Shown piece after piece: positions 25,661 to 33,057 of a DNA stretch of 64,000 nt. The translations under genes were made by a program, and so were the position numbers. The stretch's first letter is position 1. The number at the start of each line of letters is the position of its first letter. The notes under the pieces were generated by a model. That model worked only from the letters and a program-made list of their open reading frames with translations. It was not told the origin of the DNA and did not search any database. This DNA is from Nitrospirota bacterium (GTDB lineage Bacteria; Nitrospirota; JACRHL01): positions 62,001 through 126,000 of the forward strand of contig JACRHL010000006.1 in the NCBI GenBank assembly GCA_016212085.1, in the 5' to 3' direction.

Positions 25661-26626
25661 ATGAAACGGACATTGCAGGCGGGGGCATGGGTGCTCGTGG
25701 CGGCGCTTTCCGGGCCGGCGTGGGCGGGGGGGTTCGACCTGCCGCAGGTGGCCTATCCGGCGGATAACGCCTACACCCCGGACAAGGCGGAGCTGGGCAA
25801 ACTCCTGTTCTTCGACCCGCGCCTGTCGGGCAGCAACGTCATCAGTTGCGCCACCTGCCACAACCCGGCCCTGGGCTGGGCGGACGGCATGGCCAAGGGG
25901 CTGGGCCACATGGGCGCCCAACTGGGCCGCAACACGCCCACGGTGATCAACACGGCGTTCTACGCGGAGCAGTTCTGGGACGGCCGCGCCCCGAGCCTGG
26001 AGGCGCAGGCCAAGGGCCCCATCCAGTCCGAGGCGGAGATGCACCAAGGCGCGGCGGCGCTGGTGGCCGAGCTGAAGGCCATTCCCGGCTATGCGCGGCG
26101 CTTCGAGCAGGTGTTTCCCGGCGAGGGGGTGACCTTTGACAACGTGGCCAGGGCCATCGCCGTCTACGAGCGCGAGATCGTCAGCGGCAACTCCCGCTTC
26201 GACCGCTTCCAGCACGGCGAGACCGCCGCCCTGGACGAGGCGTCCCGGCGCGGCTGGGAGCTGTTCAAGGGCAAGGCGCGCTGCGCCAGTTGCCACAACG
26301 GCCCCAACTTCTCGGACAACCGCTTCCACAACCTGGGCGTGGACGACGGCGACAAGGGGCGCGGCGCGGTGACCGGCAAGGCGCGCGAGGACGGGGCCTT
26401 CAAGACCCCCACCCTGCGCGACGTGACGCGCACCGCCCCCTACCTGCACAACGGCCAGGAGGCGACGCTCATGGGCGTGATGCGCTACTACAACCAGGGC
26501 GGCGCCAGGCAGCCCAACGAGTTGCAGCCGCTGGGCCTCACCGATGCGGACATGGCCGACCTGGTGGCCCTCATGTACGCCCTGGAGAGCCCGTTCCGCG
26601 TGGTGACGCTGCCGGAGCTGCCGTAG
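25661..26626 (+). CDS. Di-heme cytochrome c peroxidase (CcpA/MauG family)
   Basis: 321 residues with a signal peptide (to about residue 22, PAWAGG). Two haem c motifs are present: CATCH (C63-H67) in the N-terminal domain and CASCH (C208-H212) in the C-terminal domain, as in bacterial cytochrome c peroxidases. The segment KTPTLRDVTRTAPYLHNG near the C-terminus is characteristic. The periplasmic enzyme reduces H2O2 with electrons from a small cytochrome c. ATG 25661 has a strong GGAGGAG. Control by the divergent PerR-type protein is inferred from the operator. A hairpin follows the stop. Confidence 0.93.
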   Translation: MKRTLQAGAWVLVAALSGPAWAGGFDLPQVAYPADNAYTPDKAELGKLLFFDPRLSGSNVISCATCHNPALGWADGMAKGLGHMGAQLGRNTPTVINTAFYAEQFWDGRAPSLEAQAKGPIQSEAEMHQGAAALVAELKAIPGYARRFEQVFPGEGVTFDNVARAIAVYEREIVSGNSRFDRFQHGETAALDEASRRGWELFKGKARCASCHNGPNFSDNRFHNLGVDDGDKGRGAVTGKAREDGAFKTPTLRDVTRTAPYLHNGQEATLMGVMRYYNQGGARQPNELQPLGLTDADMADLVALMYALESPFRVVTLPELP

Positions 26627-26638
26627 CCGGAGTGCGCG

Positions 26639-26679
26639 ACCATCCCGGACGGGGCCTACCTAGCCTCGTCCGGGATGGT
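26639..26679 (+). terminator. Hairpin terminator after peroxidase gene
   Basis: A perfect 13-bp stem, ACCATCCCGGACG (26639-26651) with CGTCCGGGATGGT (26667-26679), starts 12 bp after the stop. There is no long T-run. Most of it is repeated at 27370-27402. Confidence 0.55.
26644..26675. repeat. About 31-bp direct repeat, left copy
   Basis: Identical to the right copy at 27370-27402 apart from one substitution and one extra G. The two copies bracket a lower-GC segment with one gene. The right copy includes the last codons and stop of htrA, so this left copy looks like a duplicate of that 3' end. Confidence 0.6.
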
Positions 26680-26752
26680 ACCTCGTCGGGGCGAAACGTT
26701 CACGACGCAAGAGACATTCAACATACTTTAGTTATAATTTATATATAATTTC

Positions 26753-26780
26753 TTGACGAACTATGAATAGTTTGTACAAT
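26753..26780 (+). promoter_or_regulatory. Promoter of the islet gene
   Basis: TTGACG (26753-26758), a 16-bp spacer and TACAAT (26775-26780) lie within an A/T-rich stretch, 35 bp upstream of the ATG. This is close to the sigma-70 consensus. Confidence 0.6.
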
Positions 26781-26815
26781 GACGTCATCCACCATCCAAC
26801 ACATTGGAGACCGTC

Positions 26816-27340
26816 ATGAGTCAAGAAGAAGCCATCGTCGTATTCACCGCCCGCAGCCCTGAACGCATCGTGGAGGAAGGCGGGTCGCAAGCCTGGGTGC
26901 TGGACGCCGCGCACGCGCGGCGATGTTCTTGGCTGGTCTGCACACAGAACCGCCACAACGCCAACGATGATTTCTCTGACGCGACTGAAGCGCATGGGTC
27001 GGCTTTCCTGGTTGGAAAGGTCGCGCGTGTGGTCAAGGCGGCGGAGACGGAACGTGGCGGACGTCCACGCTGGTTGATCACCATCAGCGAGTTCGTTCGC
27101 GTCGATGTGCCCGACTTCTGGGGGCACGAACGGAACCCTGTTCGTTACCTCTCCCGCCCCGAATTGGAAAAGAAAGGCATCAAGCTCGACGAATTGGTCT
27201 TTGAGCCAATGCCTGACACGCCTGCGCGTCCGGCCGCACCAAGTGCGGTCGTGGGATTGACGATTGCCGAGGCTCGCAAGGGACTGGCTGCCACATTCGG
27301 TGTAGAGCCGGAGGCCGTCGAAATCACGATACGTGGCTGA
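26816..27340 (+). CDS. Hypothetical protein of the low-GC islet
   Basis: 174 residues, not a family I recognise. It is soluble, with no signal peptide or membrane span. Landmarks are WVLDAAHARRC, LVCTQNRHNAND near the N-terminus, KVARVVKAAETERGGRPRWLI in the middle, and a C-terminal helix-rich segment GLTIAEARKGLAATFGVEPEAVEITIRG after a Pro/Ala linker. ATG 26816 has GGAGA 7 nt upstream and its own sigma-70-like promoter. Codon use and GC are lower than in neighbouring genes. Direct repeats bracket the segment, suggesting acquisition as a small cassette. Confidence 0.75.
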   Translation: MSQEEAIVVFTARSPERIVEEGGSQAWVLDAAHARRCSWLVCTQNRHNANDDFSDATEAHGSAFLVGKVARVVKAAETERGGRPRWLITISEFVRVDVPDFWGHERNPVRYLSRPELEKKGIKLDELVFEPMPDTPARPAAPSAVVGLTIAEARKGLAATFGVEPEAVEITIRG

Positions 27341-27369
27341 CGGGCCGGTACCCTACTTAGTGATTTAAC

Positions 27370-27402
27370 CCCGGACGGGGCCTACCTGGCCTCGTCCGGG
27401 GA
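27370..27402. repeat. About 31-bp direct repeat, right copy
   Basis: Right copy of the repeat at 26644-26675. It is also a hairpin (CCCCGGACG/CGTCCGGGG) that spans the htrA stop codon (27382-27384), so it could serve as the htrA terminator. Confidence 0.6.
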
Positions 27403-28842
27403 AAGCACCACGTAGCGGCCGGAGCCCTGGCGGGTGAGGCGCAGCAGCACCTTGGCGCCGGGCTTGCGGTTGGTGAGGGCGGCGTTCAGCTCGTCCAGGT
27501 TGCCCACCGGTGTCCGGTTCACCTCGCGGATCACGTCGCCCTCCTGCACGCCGCGGCCGAAGGACGGGCCGTCCGGCGCCACCCGCGCCACCAGCAGCCC
27601 CGCGCCGTCCATCCCGAGCTGTTCCGCCAGCTCCGGGGTGAGCGCTTGCAGGTCCAGGCCCAGCAGGGCGCCCAGATCCCGCTCCGGGGCGGACGCGGCG
27701 GCGAACTGCGGCACCTGGTCGCGGTGGCCGAGCACCGTGCTCACCGTGTGCTCGGCGCCGTCGCGCAGGTAGGTGATGCGCGCCTCGCTGTCCGGGTCCA
27801 GGGCGGCGATGAGCCGCGCCAGGGTGTTGGGCGAGGTCACCGGCACGTCGTTCAGCGACAGGATGATGTCGCCCGGCTGGATGCCGCTCCGGGCGGCGGG
27901 CTGGTCGGCGAACACCTCGTTCACCAGCACCCCGGAGTCCTCCTTGACGCCGAAGGTCTCGGCCAGGTCGCGGCCGATGTTCTGGATGCCCACCCCCAGC
28001 CAGCCGCGCTGCACGGTGCCGTGGGTGATGATCTGGCCGGTCACCTGCTTCATCATGTTCACGGGAATGGCGAAGCCGATGCCCTGGGCGAAGCTCATGA
28101 TGGCGGTGTTGATGCCGATCACCTCGCCGCGCACGTTGAACAGCGGGCCGCCGGAGTTGCCGGGGTTGATGGGGGCGTCGGTCTGGATGAAGTTCTCGTA
28201 GCGGGTCAGGTTCACCCCCTCGCGGCCCACGCCGGACACGATGCCCACGGTCACCGTGCGCTCCAGGCCGAACGGGTTGCCCACGGCGATGGCCCATTGG
28301 CCGGGGCGCACCTTGTCCGAGTCGCCCAGGGGCAGCACCGGCAGAGCGCTGTCGCCGTCGGGGCGCGTCAGCACCAGCACCGCCAGGTCCGTGTCCTGGT
28401 CGCGGCCCACCACGCGGGCGGCGTAGCGGCGGCCGTCGCTGAGCTGCACCTCCATCTCCTGGGCGTCGCCCACCACGTGGGCGTTGGTGGCCACGTGGCC
28501 GTCCTGGTCGAGAATCACGCCGGTGCCGCTGCCGGGGCTGTTGTCCGGCTGCGGCGGGGCGTCGGGCGGCGGCGTTTCGCCATGGGGGTTCTGCGGGGGG
28601 TGGCCGGGAATGCCCGGGGGAAACCCGTGCGGCGCGCGCATGGCCGCCTGCATGTCGGCCTCGGTGGGGGCGATGCTGACCACGCCGGTCCGCACCATGT
28701 CGGCCACCTCGACGAACACGTTCTCGATGGACTCCAGCAGCTCGACGCCCTCGGCCGCCTTGGCCTGGGCGGTTGCCGGGAACAGCAGGGCGGCGGCCAG
28801 CAGGGCATGGATGGCCAGGGGCCGGAAACGCATGAACGGCAT
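27382..28842 (-). CDS. Periplasmic serine protease, DegP/HtrA family
   Basis: 486 residues. The signal peptide is at 1 to about 27 ([15 protein letters not shown]). A Pro/Gly-rich linker (about 70-105) precedes a trypsin-like domain with the triad H122 (TNAHVVGD), D152 (DTDLAVL) and S230 (GNSGGPL). Two PDZ domains follow, at about 290-385 and 395-485. The family degrades or refolds damaged envelope proteins. ATG 28842 is used because AGGA lies 7 nt upstream; the next ATG is three codons in. It starts 2 nt after the nfi stop, so the two form an operon. Confidence 0.93.
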   Translation of the reverse strand: MPFMRFRPLAIHALLAAALLFPATAQAKAAEGVELLESIENVFVEVADMVRTGVVSIAPTEADMQAAMRAPHGFPPGIPGHPPQNPHGETPPPDAPPQPDNSPGSGTGVILDQDGHVATNAHVVGDAQEMEVQLSDGRRYAARVVGRDQDTDLAVLVLTRPDGDSALPVLPLGDSDKVRPGQWAIAVGNPFGLERTVTVGIVSGVGREGVNLTRYENFIQTDAPINPGNSGGPLFNVRGEVIGINTAIMSFAQGIGFAIPVNMMKQVTGQIITHGTVQRGWLGVGIQNIGRDLAETFGVKEDSGVLVNEVFADQPAARSGIQPGDIILSLNDVPVTSPNTLARLIAALDPDSEARITYLRDGAEHTVSTVLGHRDQVPQFAAASAPERDLGALLGLDLQALTPELAEQLGMDGAGLLVARVAPDGPSFGRGVQEGDVIREVNRTPVGNLDELNAALTNRKPGAKVLLRLTRQGSGRYVVLSPDEAR

Positions 28843-28844
28843 AA

Positions 28845-29537
28845 TCAATCCTTGCAAGGCGTGAACGATCGGCGCACGGCGTTGGCCAGCCGGTGCGCCT
28901 CGCGCAGGGGGGCCGGCAGACGGTGGCCGTATGTGGTTTCGAGGGTGACGGCGCGGGCCGCCGCCAGGTCGGCGCGGTGGCCCGGACTGGCGTAGACCGG
29001 GTTGCAACGGCGCCGCGTGCGCAATGCCACCCCCACCGGGTCATTATCCAGTATAACCGGTGCGCCGTCACCCACCGCCTGCCCCACCGCCTCGTGGCGG
29101 CCGCACAGGCGCTGCTGGGCCACGCCCACCGCCGGCAGGTCGAACACCACCCCCATGTGGCAGGCCAGGCCGCAGCGCGCCGGGTGGGCGGTGCCGTGGC
29201 CGTTGAACATGAGCAGGTCGGGCATGACCGCCAGGGCGGCGAAGGCGGGCATCAGCGCCGGCGCCTCGCGCATGGCCAAGAGCCCCGGCACGTAGGGGAA
29301 CGGCGTGTCCACCACGGCGCTGGCCTGGGCCACCACGCGCCGCTCCGCCGTGTCCCACACCACCACGGCGCCGGCCACGCGGTTGCTGCCCCGGTTGTAG
29401 GAGGTATCGGCCCCGGCGATGAGCCGGGGCGGCGCCGCCAGGGCCTCCAGGCGCACGGCGGCGGCCAGTTGGCGCTGCCAGAGGCGCGCCTCGCCGGGGG
29501 TCAGGTTCCAGCGGCACTCGATCACGGGCAGGAGCAT
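28845..29537 (-). CDS. nfi: Endonuclease V (deoxyinosine 3' endonuclease) with altered active site
   Basis: 230 residues, full family length. Endonuclease V nicks DNA or RNA 3' to inosine and related lesions. The N-terminal Asp ligand is conserved (AGADTSY, D44) and so is the Glu (LLAMREAP, E91). The third acidic ligand, normally in a DGHG motif, is Asn here ([10 protein letters not shown]112; codon AAC). The rest of the pocket ([24 protein letters not shown]) is intact. The substitution could lower metal binding or activity. ATG 29537 begins [10 protein letters not shown]. It is the first gene of an operon with htrA and divergent from the PP-loop gene. Confidence 0.88.
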   Translation of the reverse strand: MLLPVIECRWNLTPGEARLWQRQLAAAVRLEALAAPPRLIAGADTSYNRGSNRVAGAVVVWDTAERRVVAQASAVVDTPFPYVPGLLAMREAPALMPAFAALAVMPDLLMFNGHGTAHPARCGLACHMGVVFDLPAVGVAQQRLCGRHEAVGQAVGDGAPVILDNDPVGVALRTRRRCNPVYASPGHRADLAAARAVTLETTYGHRLPAPLREAHRLANAVRRSFTPCKD

Positions 29538-29669
29538 GGCGCCACTGTAACAGGCGGGGATGCGGCGGTCGAGGGGACAATGGCGTTGCGCCACGGCCAC
29601 AACCGCTTGTAAACTTGAAAATTCACGCCCGATTTCCCGGCAAACCCCACAAGGAACGCGCACCCGCCC

Positions 29670-30743
29670 ATGACCACGGACAACAAGCGCCCGCCCAAGG
29701 CCATCGCCCTGGTCTCCGGCGGGCTCGACAGCGCCCTGTCGGTGCGCCTCATGCAGGAGCAAGGGGTGGAGGTGACGGGGGTGCACTTCTACACCGGCTT
29801 CTGCATCACCGAGCAGCAGCGCCGCGCCGGCAACCCCAAGGCGCAAAACCGCCCCAACGACGGCCTGCGCGCCGGCGCGGACCTGGACATCGAGGTGGAG
29901 ATCGTCGACATCTCCCAGGAATACCTGAGCATCGTCACCCACCCCAAGCACGGCTACGGCGCCAACGTGAACCCGTGCATCGACTGCCGCGCCATGATGA
30001 TCCGCAAGGCCGGCGAGATCATGCGGGAGAAGGGGGCCGACTTCGTCATCACCGGCGAGGTGCTGGGCCAGCGCCCCATGAGCCAGAACCGCAAGGCCAT
30101 GGACATCATCGAGGACGAGGCGGCGCTGCACGGCCGCCTGGTGCGCCCCCTGTCCGCCAAGAACCTGCCCAAGACCATCCCGGAGCGGGAGAACCTGATC
30201 GACCGCGACAGGATGAAGGGGTTCACCGGCCGCAGCCGCAAGCCGCAGATGGCCCTTGCCACCCAGCTGGGGGTGGACGACTACCTCCAGCCCGCGGGCG
30301 GCTGCTGCTTTCTGACCGACGAGAATTTTGCCCGCAAGTTCCGCGACTTCTTTGCCCACAACCCGGAGGGGCGGCTCGATCACGACCAGATCATGCTGCT
30401 CACCGTCGGCCGCCACCTGCGCCTGCCCGGCGGCGCCAAGGTGGTGGTGGGCCGCAACGAGGGCGAGAACAACATGATCCAGGGGCTGGTGACGCGGGGC
30501 GCGGTGCCCGGCGCCCGGCTCATGGTGGCCGAGGGGGTGAAGGGCCCGCTCACCCTCATCACCGGCGACGCCCAGGCCGACCTGGAACTGGCCGCCGCCA
30601 TCACCGCCCGCTACGCGGACGGCGCGCCGGAGGCCACCTTGATGGTGCGGCTGTGGGCGCCGCCGGAACAGGAGCAGGGCGCCGGACGCCTGTTCCCCGC
30701 GCGTGCCGCGGCGCCGGAGCGGATCGATCCCTGCCGGGTCTAA
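29670..30743 (+). CDS. PP-loop ATPase, tRNA-thiouridylase-like (MnmA/ThiI-related)
   Basis: 357 residues. The PP-loop ATP-pyrophosphatase motif SGGLDS is at residues 16-21. VNPCIDCRAMM and PAGGCCFLTD carry cysteines placed like the catalytic or ligand cysteines of tRNA thiolation enzymes. The C-terminal part after about residue 230 (LLTVGRHLRLPGG, VVGRNEGEN) resembles the extra domain of MnmA-like proteins of anaerobes and deep-branching bacteria. The likely reaction is adenylation of a tRNA uridine followed by sulfur insertion; the target position is not certain. It is separated from the divergent nfi start by 132 bp. Confidence 0.75.
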   Translation: MTTDNKRPPKAIALVSGGLDSALSVRLMQEQGVEVTGVHFYTGFCITEQQRRAGNPKAQNRPNDGLRAGADLDIEVEIVDISQEYLSIVTHPKHGYGANVNPCIDCRAMMIRKAGEIMREKGADFVITGEVLGQRPMSQNRKAMDIIEDEAALHGRLVRPLSAKNLPKTIPERENLIDRDRMKGFTGRSRKPQMALATQLGVDDYLQPAGGCCFLTDENFARKFRDFFAHNPEGRLDHDQIMLLTVGRHLRLPGGAKVVVGRNEGENNMIQGLVTRGAVPGARLMVAEGVKGPLTLITGDAQADLELAAAITARYADGAPEATLMVRLWAPPEQEQGAGRLFPARAAAPERIDPCRV

Positions 30744-30744
30744 T

Positions 30745-30911
30745 TGGAATGTTGAAAAAGCCCCTCCATGGCCTTTTTCAACTCGAGCCCGGAACAGCGT
30801 GGTGTTCCGGGCTCTCCGGATTCCAGGCGCTCACGCGCATGAAATCCGCCGGTACATCCCTGTACCGGACGCAGGCTTGCCGAGAAACGGCGTTTCTCGA
30901 CCGCCTGCTGA
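30745..30911 (+). repeat. Multi-hairpin repeat family 2, tandem unit 1
   Basis: A 167-bp unit with three inverted repeats: GTTGAAAAAG.../...CTTTTTCAAC, CCCGGAACA/TGTTCCGGG and GGTACA/TGTACC. It begins 2 bases after the upstream stop codon. The frame MLKKPLHGLFQLEPG... is open through the unit. Confidence 0.75.
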
Positions 30912-31064
30912 TGGAATGTTGAAAAAGCTCCTCCGTGGCCTTTTTCAACTCGAACCCGGAACAGCGTGGTGTTCCGGGCTCTCCGGATTCCAGGCGCTCA
31001 CGCGCATGAAATCCGCCGGTACATCCCTGTACCGGACGCAGGCTTGCCGGACGACGGCGTTCAT
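30912..31064 (+). repeat. Multi-hairpin repeat family 2, tandem unit 2
   Basis: A near-identical head-to-tail copy of 30745-30911 (TGGAATGTTGAAAAAG repeated). It diverges after the AGGCTTGCCG block. The hairpins and the MLKKLLRGLFQLEPG frame are kept. Confidence 0.75.
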
Positions 31065-31114
31065 CACCCGCCCGCCAGGGTCGGTGGGCGGGCCCTGAAC
31101 CGGGCGGGGGCGGC

Positions 31115-31143
31115 TTGATTCGTGCCCGGCATTCACATACCCT
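31115..31143 (+). promoter_or_regulatory. Possible promoter of sensor kinase/addBA operon
   Basis: TTGATT (31115-31120), a 17-bp spacer and TACCCT (31138-31143). The -10 match is weak. It lies 81 bp upstream of the kinase start. Confidence 0.3.
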
Positions 31144-31224
31144 GAAAAATCGTAAACCGTACCGAACCGGCGCGCCGTGCTGTTGCGTGTCCGCGGCGGC
31201 GCGTCGCAAGCGCGGAGCGAAGGC

Positions 31225-33054
31225 GTGACCATCTCCCGCCATCTCAAGCTCACCCTGTTCTGGCTGATCGGCATCGCCTGCCTGGTGGCGGTGGCGGCGG
31301 TGTGGGTGCGCGACCGCATCCACGAGGCCGCCTACGCCACCCTGCAACGGCAGATGGCCCTTGCCACCCAGCTGGGCGTGGTGGAGACCACCGTGCTCCA
31401 GGCGCTGGATGCGGAAAGCCGCTTCCTGCTGCGCTACCCCGTCGAGGGGGTGGACGAAAGCATGCCCTACGTGGGCGAGGCCCACGCCGCCGCCCAAAGC
31501 ACCCGCACCGCCCTCAAGGCCATCGTGGCCATCAACGCCGCGTCGGGCCTGCCCCCCTCGAACCCGTCCCGCGAGGCCCTGGAGGGCCAGCTCTCCCTGT
31601 TCGAGGTGGAGCTGGGGCGCGTGGTGCGCCTCATCACCCACAAGGGCGACGCCAACTCCGGCCTGGTGGGGGAGATGAAGCGCATGGCGGACGGCCTCAA
31701 CCAATACCTGGAATCCCTGTATGCGGCGGAAAACCGCCCCGGCGGCAACCGGCGCCGCCGGGCGGCGACCGAGGATCTTCTCAACCACCTGCTGTTCATC
31801 CGCAGCTGGGAGAAGGACTACCTGCTGTGGAACGACCGCGACATCCTGGTGCCCGCCACGCGCCGCGTGGCGCAGGTGATCGATGAGCTGACGCGCGGGC
31901 CGCTCACCGGGCCGGAGCGGCGTCGCATCATCACCTATCTGCACACCTACATGATCTACTTCGAGCGGGTGGCGCTGAACAGCGTGCAGCTGTTCACCGA
32001 GCTGGACCGCACCGCCGCCATCTCGGACGAGCTTCAGGGAATCCTGGGGCGCTACGCGGAGGCGGAGATCGCCCACGTGGCCAAGGCGGAGGAGCGGACG
32101 CGCCAGTACGCCCACAACATGAACATGGCCCTGTTCGGCCTGATCGCCGTGCTGCTGCTGATCGCCACCCTGCTCGCCGTGCGCCTGACCCGGCGCATCA
32201 CCGGCCGCCTCGAAACCCTGGTGCAGGCCACCGAGCAGCTGGGTGAACACGGCGACGTGGCCCCCATCGTCATGCACACGCAGGACGAGTTCGCGCGGCT
32301 GGCGGACGCCTTCAACGGCATGGTGGCCAAGCTCAGCGAGGCCCAGGTGCGGCTGGTGCAAAGCGAGAAGCTGGCGGCCACCGGCACCCTGTCCGCCTCC
32401 ATCGCCCACGAGATCAACAACCCCCTGTTCGGCATCCAGGGTTGCCTGGAGCGCATCCTCAAGCGCCTGCCCCAGGACGACCCGGACTGGCGCCTGGTGT
32501 CGCTGGCCATGCGCGAGGGGCAGCGCATCGCCCGGCTGGTGGAGGGCCTGCGCGACTTCCACCGCCCCTCGGACCAGACCATGACCACCGTCGACCTGGT
32601 GGGGGTGCTGGACGATGTGTTCCTCATCAACGACAAGTACCTGCAAGGCGCCAAGGTGAACCTGGTGCGCAAGCTGCCCAAGGTGCTGCCCAAGGTGAAG
32701 GGCACCCGCGACCAGCTCCAGATGGTGTTCGTGAACCTGCTCAGCAACGCGGTGGAGGCCATGCCCGGCGGCGGCACCATCACCGTGGAGGCGCGCCTGG
32801 AGCCGGGCCACGTGCTGCTGCGCTTCACGGACACGGGCAAGGGCATCTCCCGCGAGGACCTGCCGCACCTGTTCGAGCCGTTCTTCTCCACCAAGCCCGA
32901 GGTGAAGGGGGTGGGGCTGGGGCTGTCCATCAGCTACGGCATCATCAAGCGCCACGGCGGTGAGATCCGCGTCAGCTCCGAGCCGGGACGGACCGACTTC
33001 GTGGTGGTGCTGCCGCTCATGTCCGAGGCACCCGGCCCCGTGGCCGGCACCTGA
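31225..33054 (+). CDS. Membrane sensor histidine kinase (NtrB-like output)
   Basis: 609 residues. TM1 is at about 9-28, a periplasmic helical domain at about 30-300, TM2 at about 305-325 and then a HAMP linker. A HisKA domain carries the phosphoacceptor at H395 (SIAHEINNPL), and an HATPase domain has N (NLLSNAVEAMP), G1 (DTGKGIS), F (FEPFFSTK) and G2 (GVGLGLSISYG) boxes. HEINNPL kinases often drive sigma-54 activators. GTG 31225 is chosen because GGAG lies about 8 nt upstream. No response regulator is adjacent; instead the repair nuclease genes follow 3 bp later, an odd arrangement. Confidence 0.9.
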   Translation: MTISRHLKLTLFWLIGIACLVAVAAVWVRDRIHEAAYATLQRQMALATQLGVVETTVLQALDAESRFLLRYPVEGVDESMPYVGEAHAAAQSTRTALKAIVAINAASGLPPSNPSREALEGQLSLFEVELGRVVRLITHKGDANSGLVGEMKRMADGLNQYLESLYAAENRPGGNRRRRAATEDLLNHLLFIRSWEKDYLLWNDRDILVPATRRVAQVIDELTRGPLTGPERRRIITYLHTYMIYFERVALNSVQLFTELDRTAAISDELQGILGRYAEAEIAHVAKAEERTRQYAHNMNMALFGLIAVLLLIATLLAVRLTRRITGRLETLVQATEQLGEHGDVAPIVMHTQDEFARLADAFNGMVAKLSEAQVRLVQSEKLAATGTLSASIAHEINNPLFGIQGCLERILKRLPQDDPDWRLVSLAMREGQRIARLVEGLRDFHRPSDQTMTTVDLVGVLDDVFLINDKYLQGAKVNLVRKLPKVLPKVKGTRDQLQMVFVNLLSNAVEAMPGGGTITVEARLEPGHVLLRFTDTGKGISREDLPHLFEPFFSTKPEVKGVGLGLSISYGIIKRHGGEIRVSSEPGRTDFVVVLPLMSEAPGPVAGT

Positions 33055-33057
33055 CCC

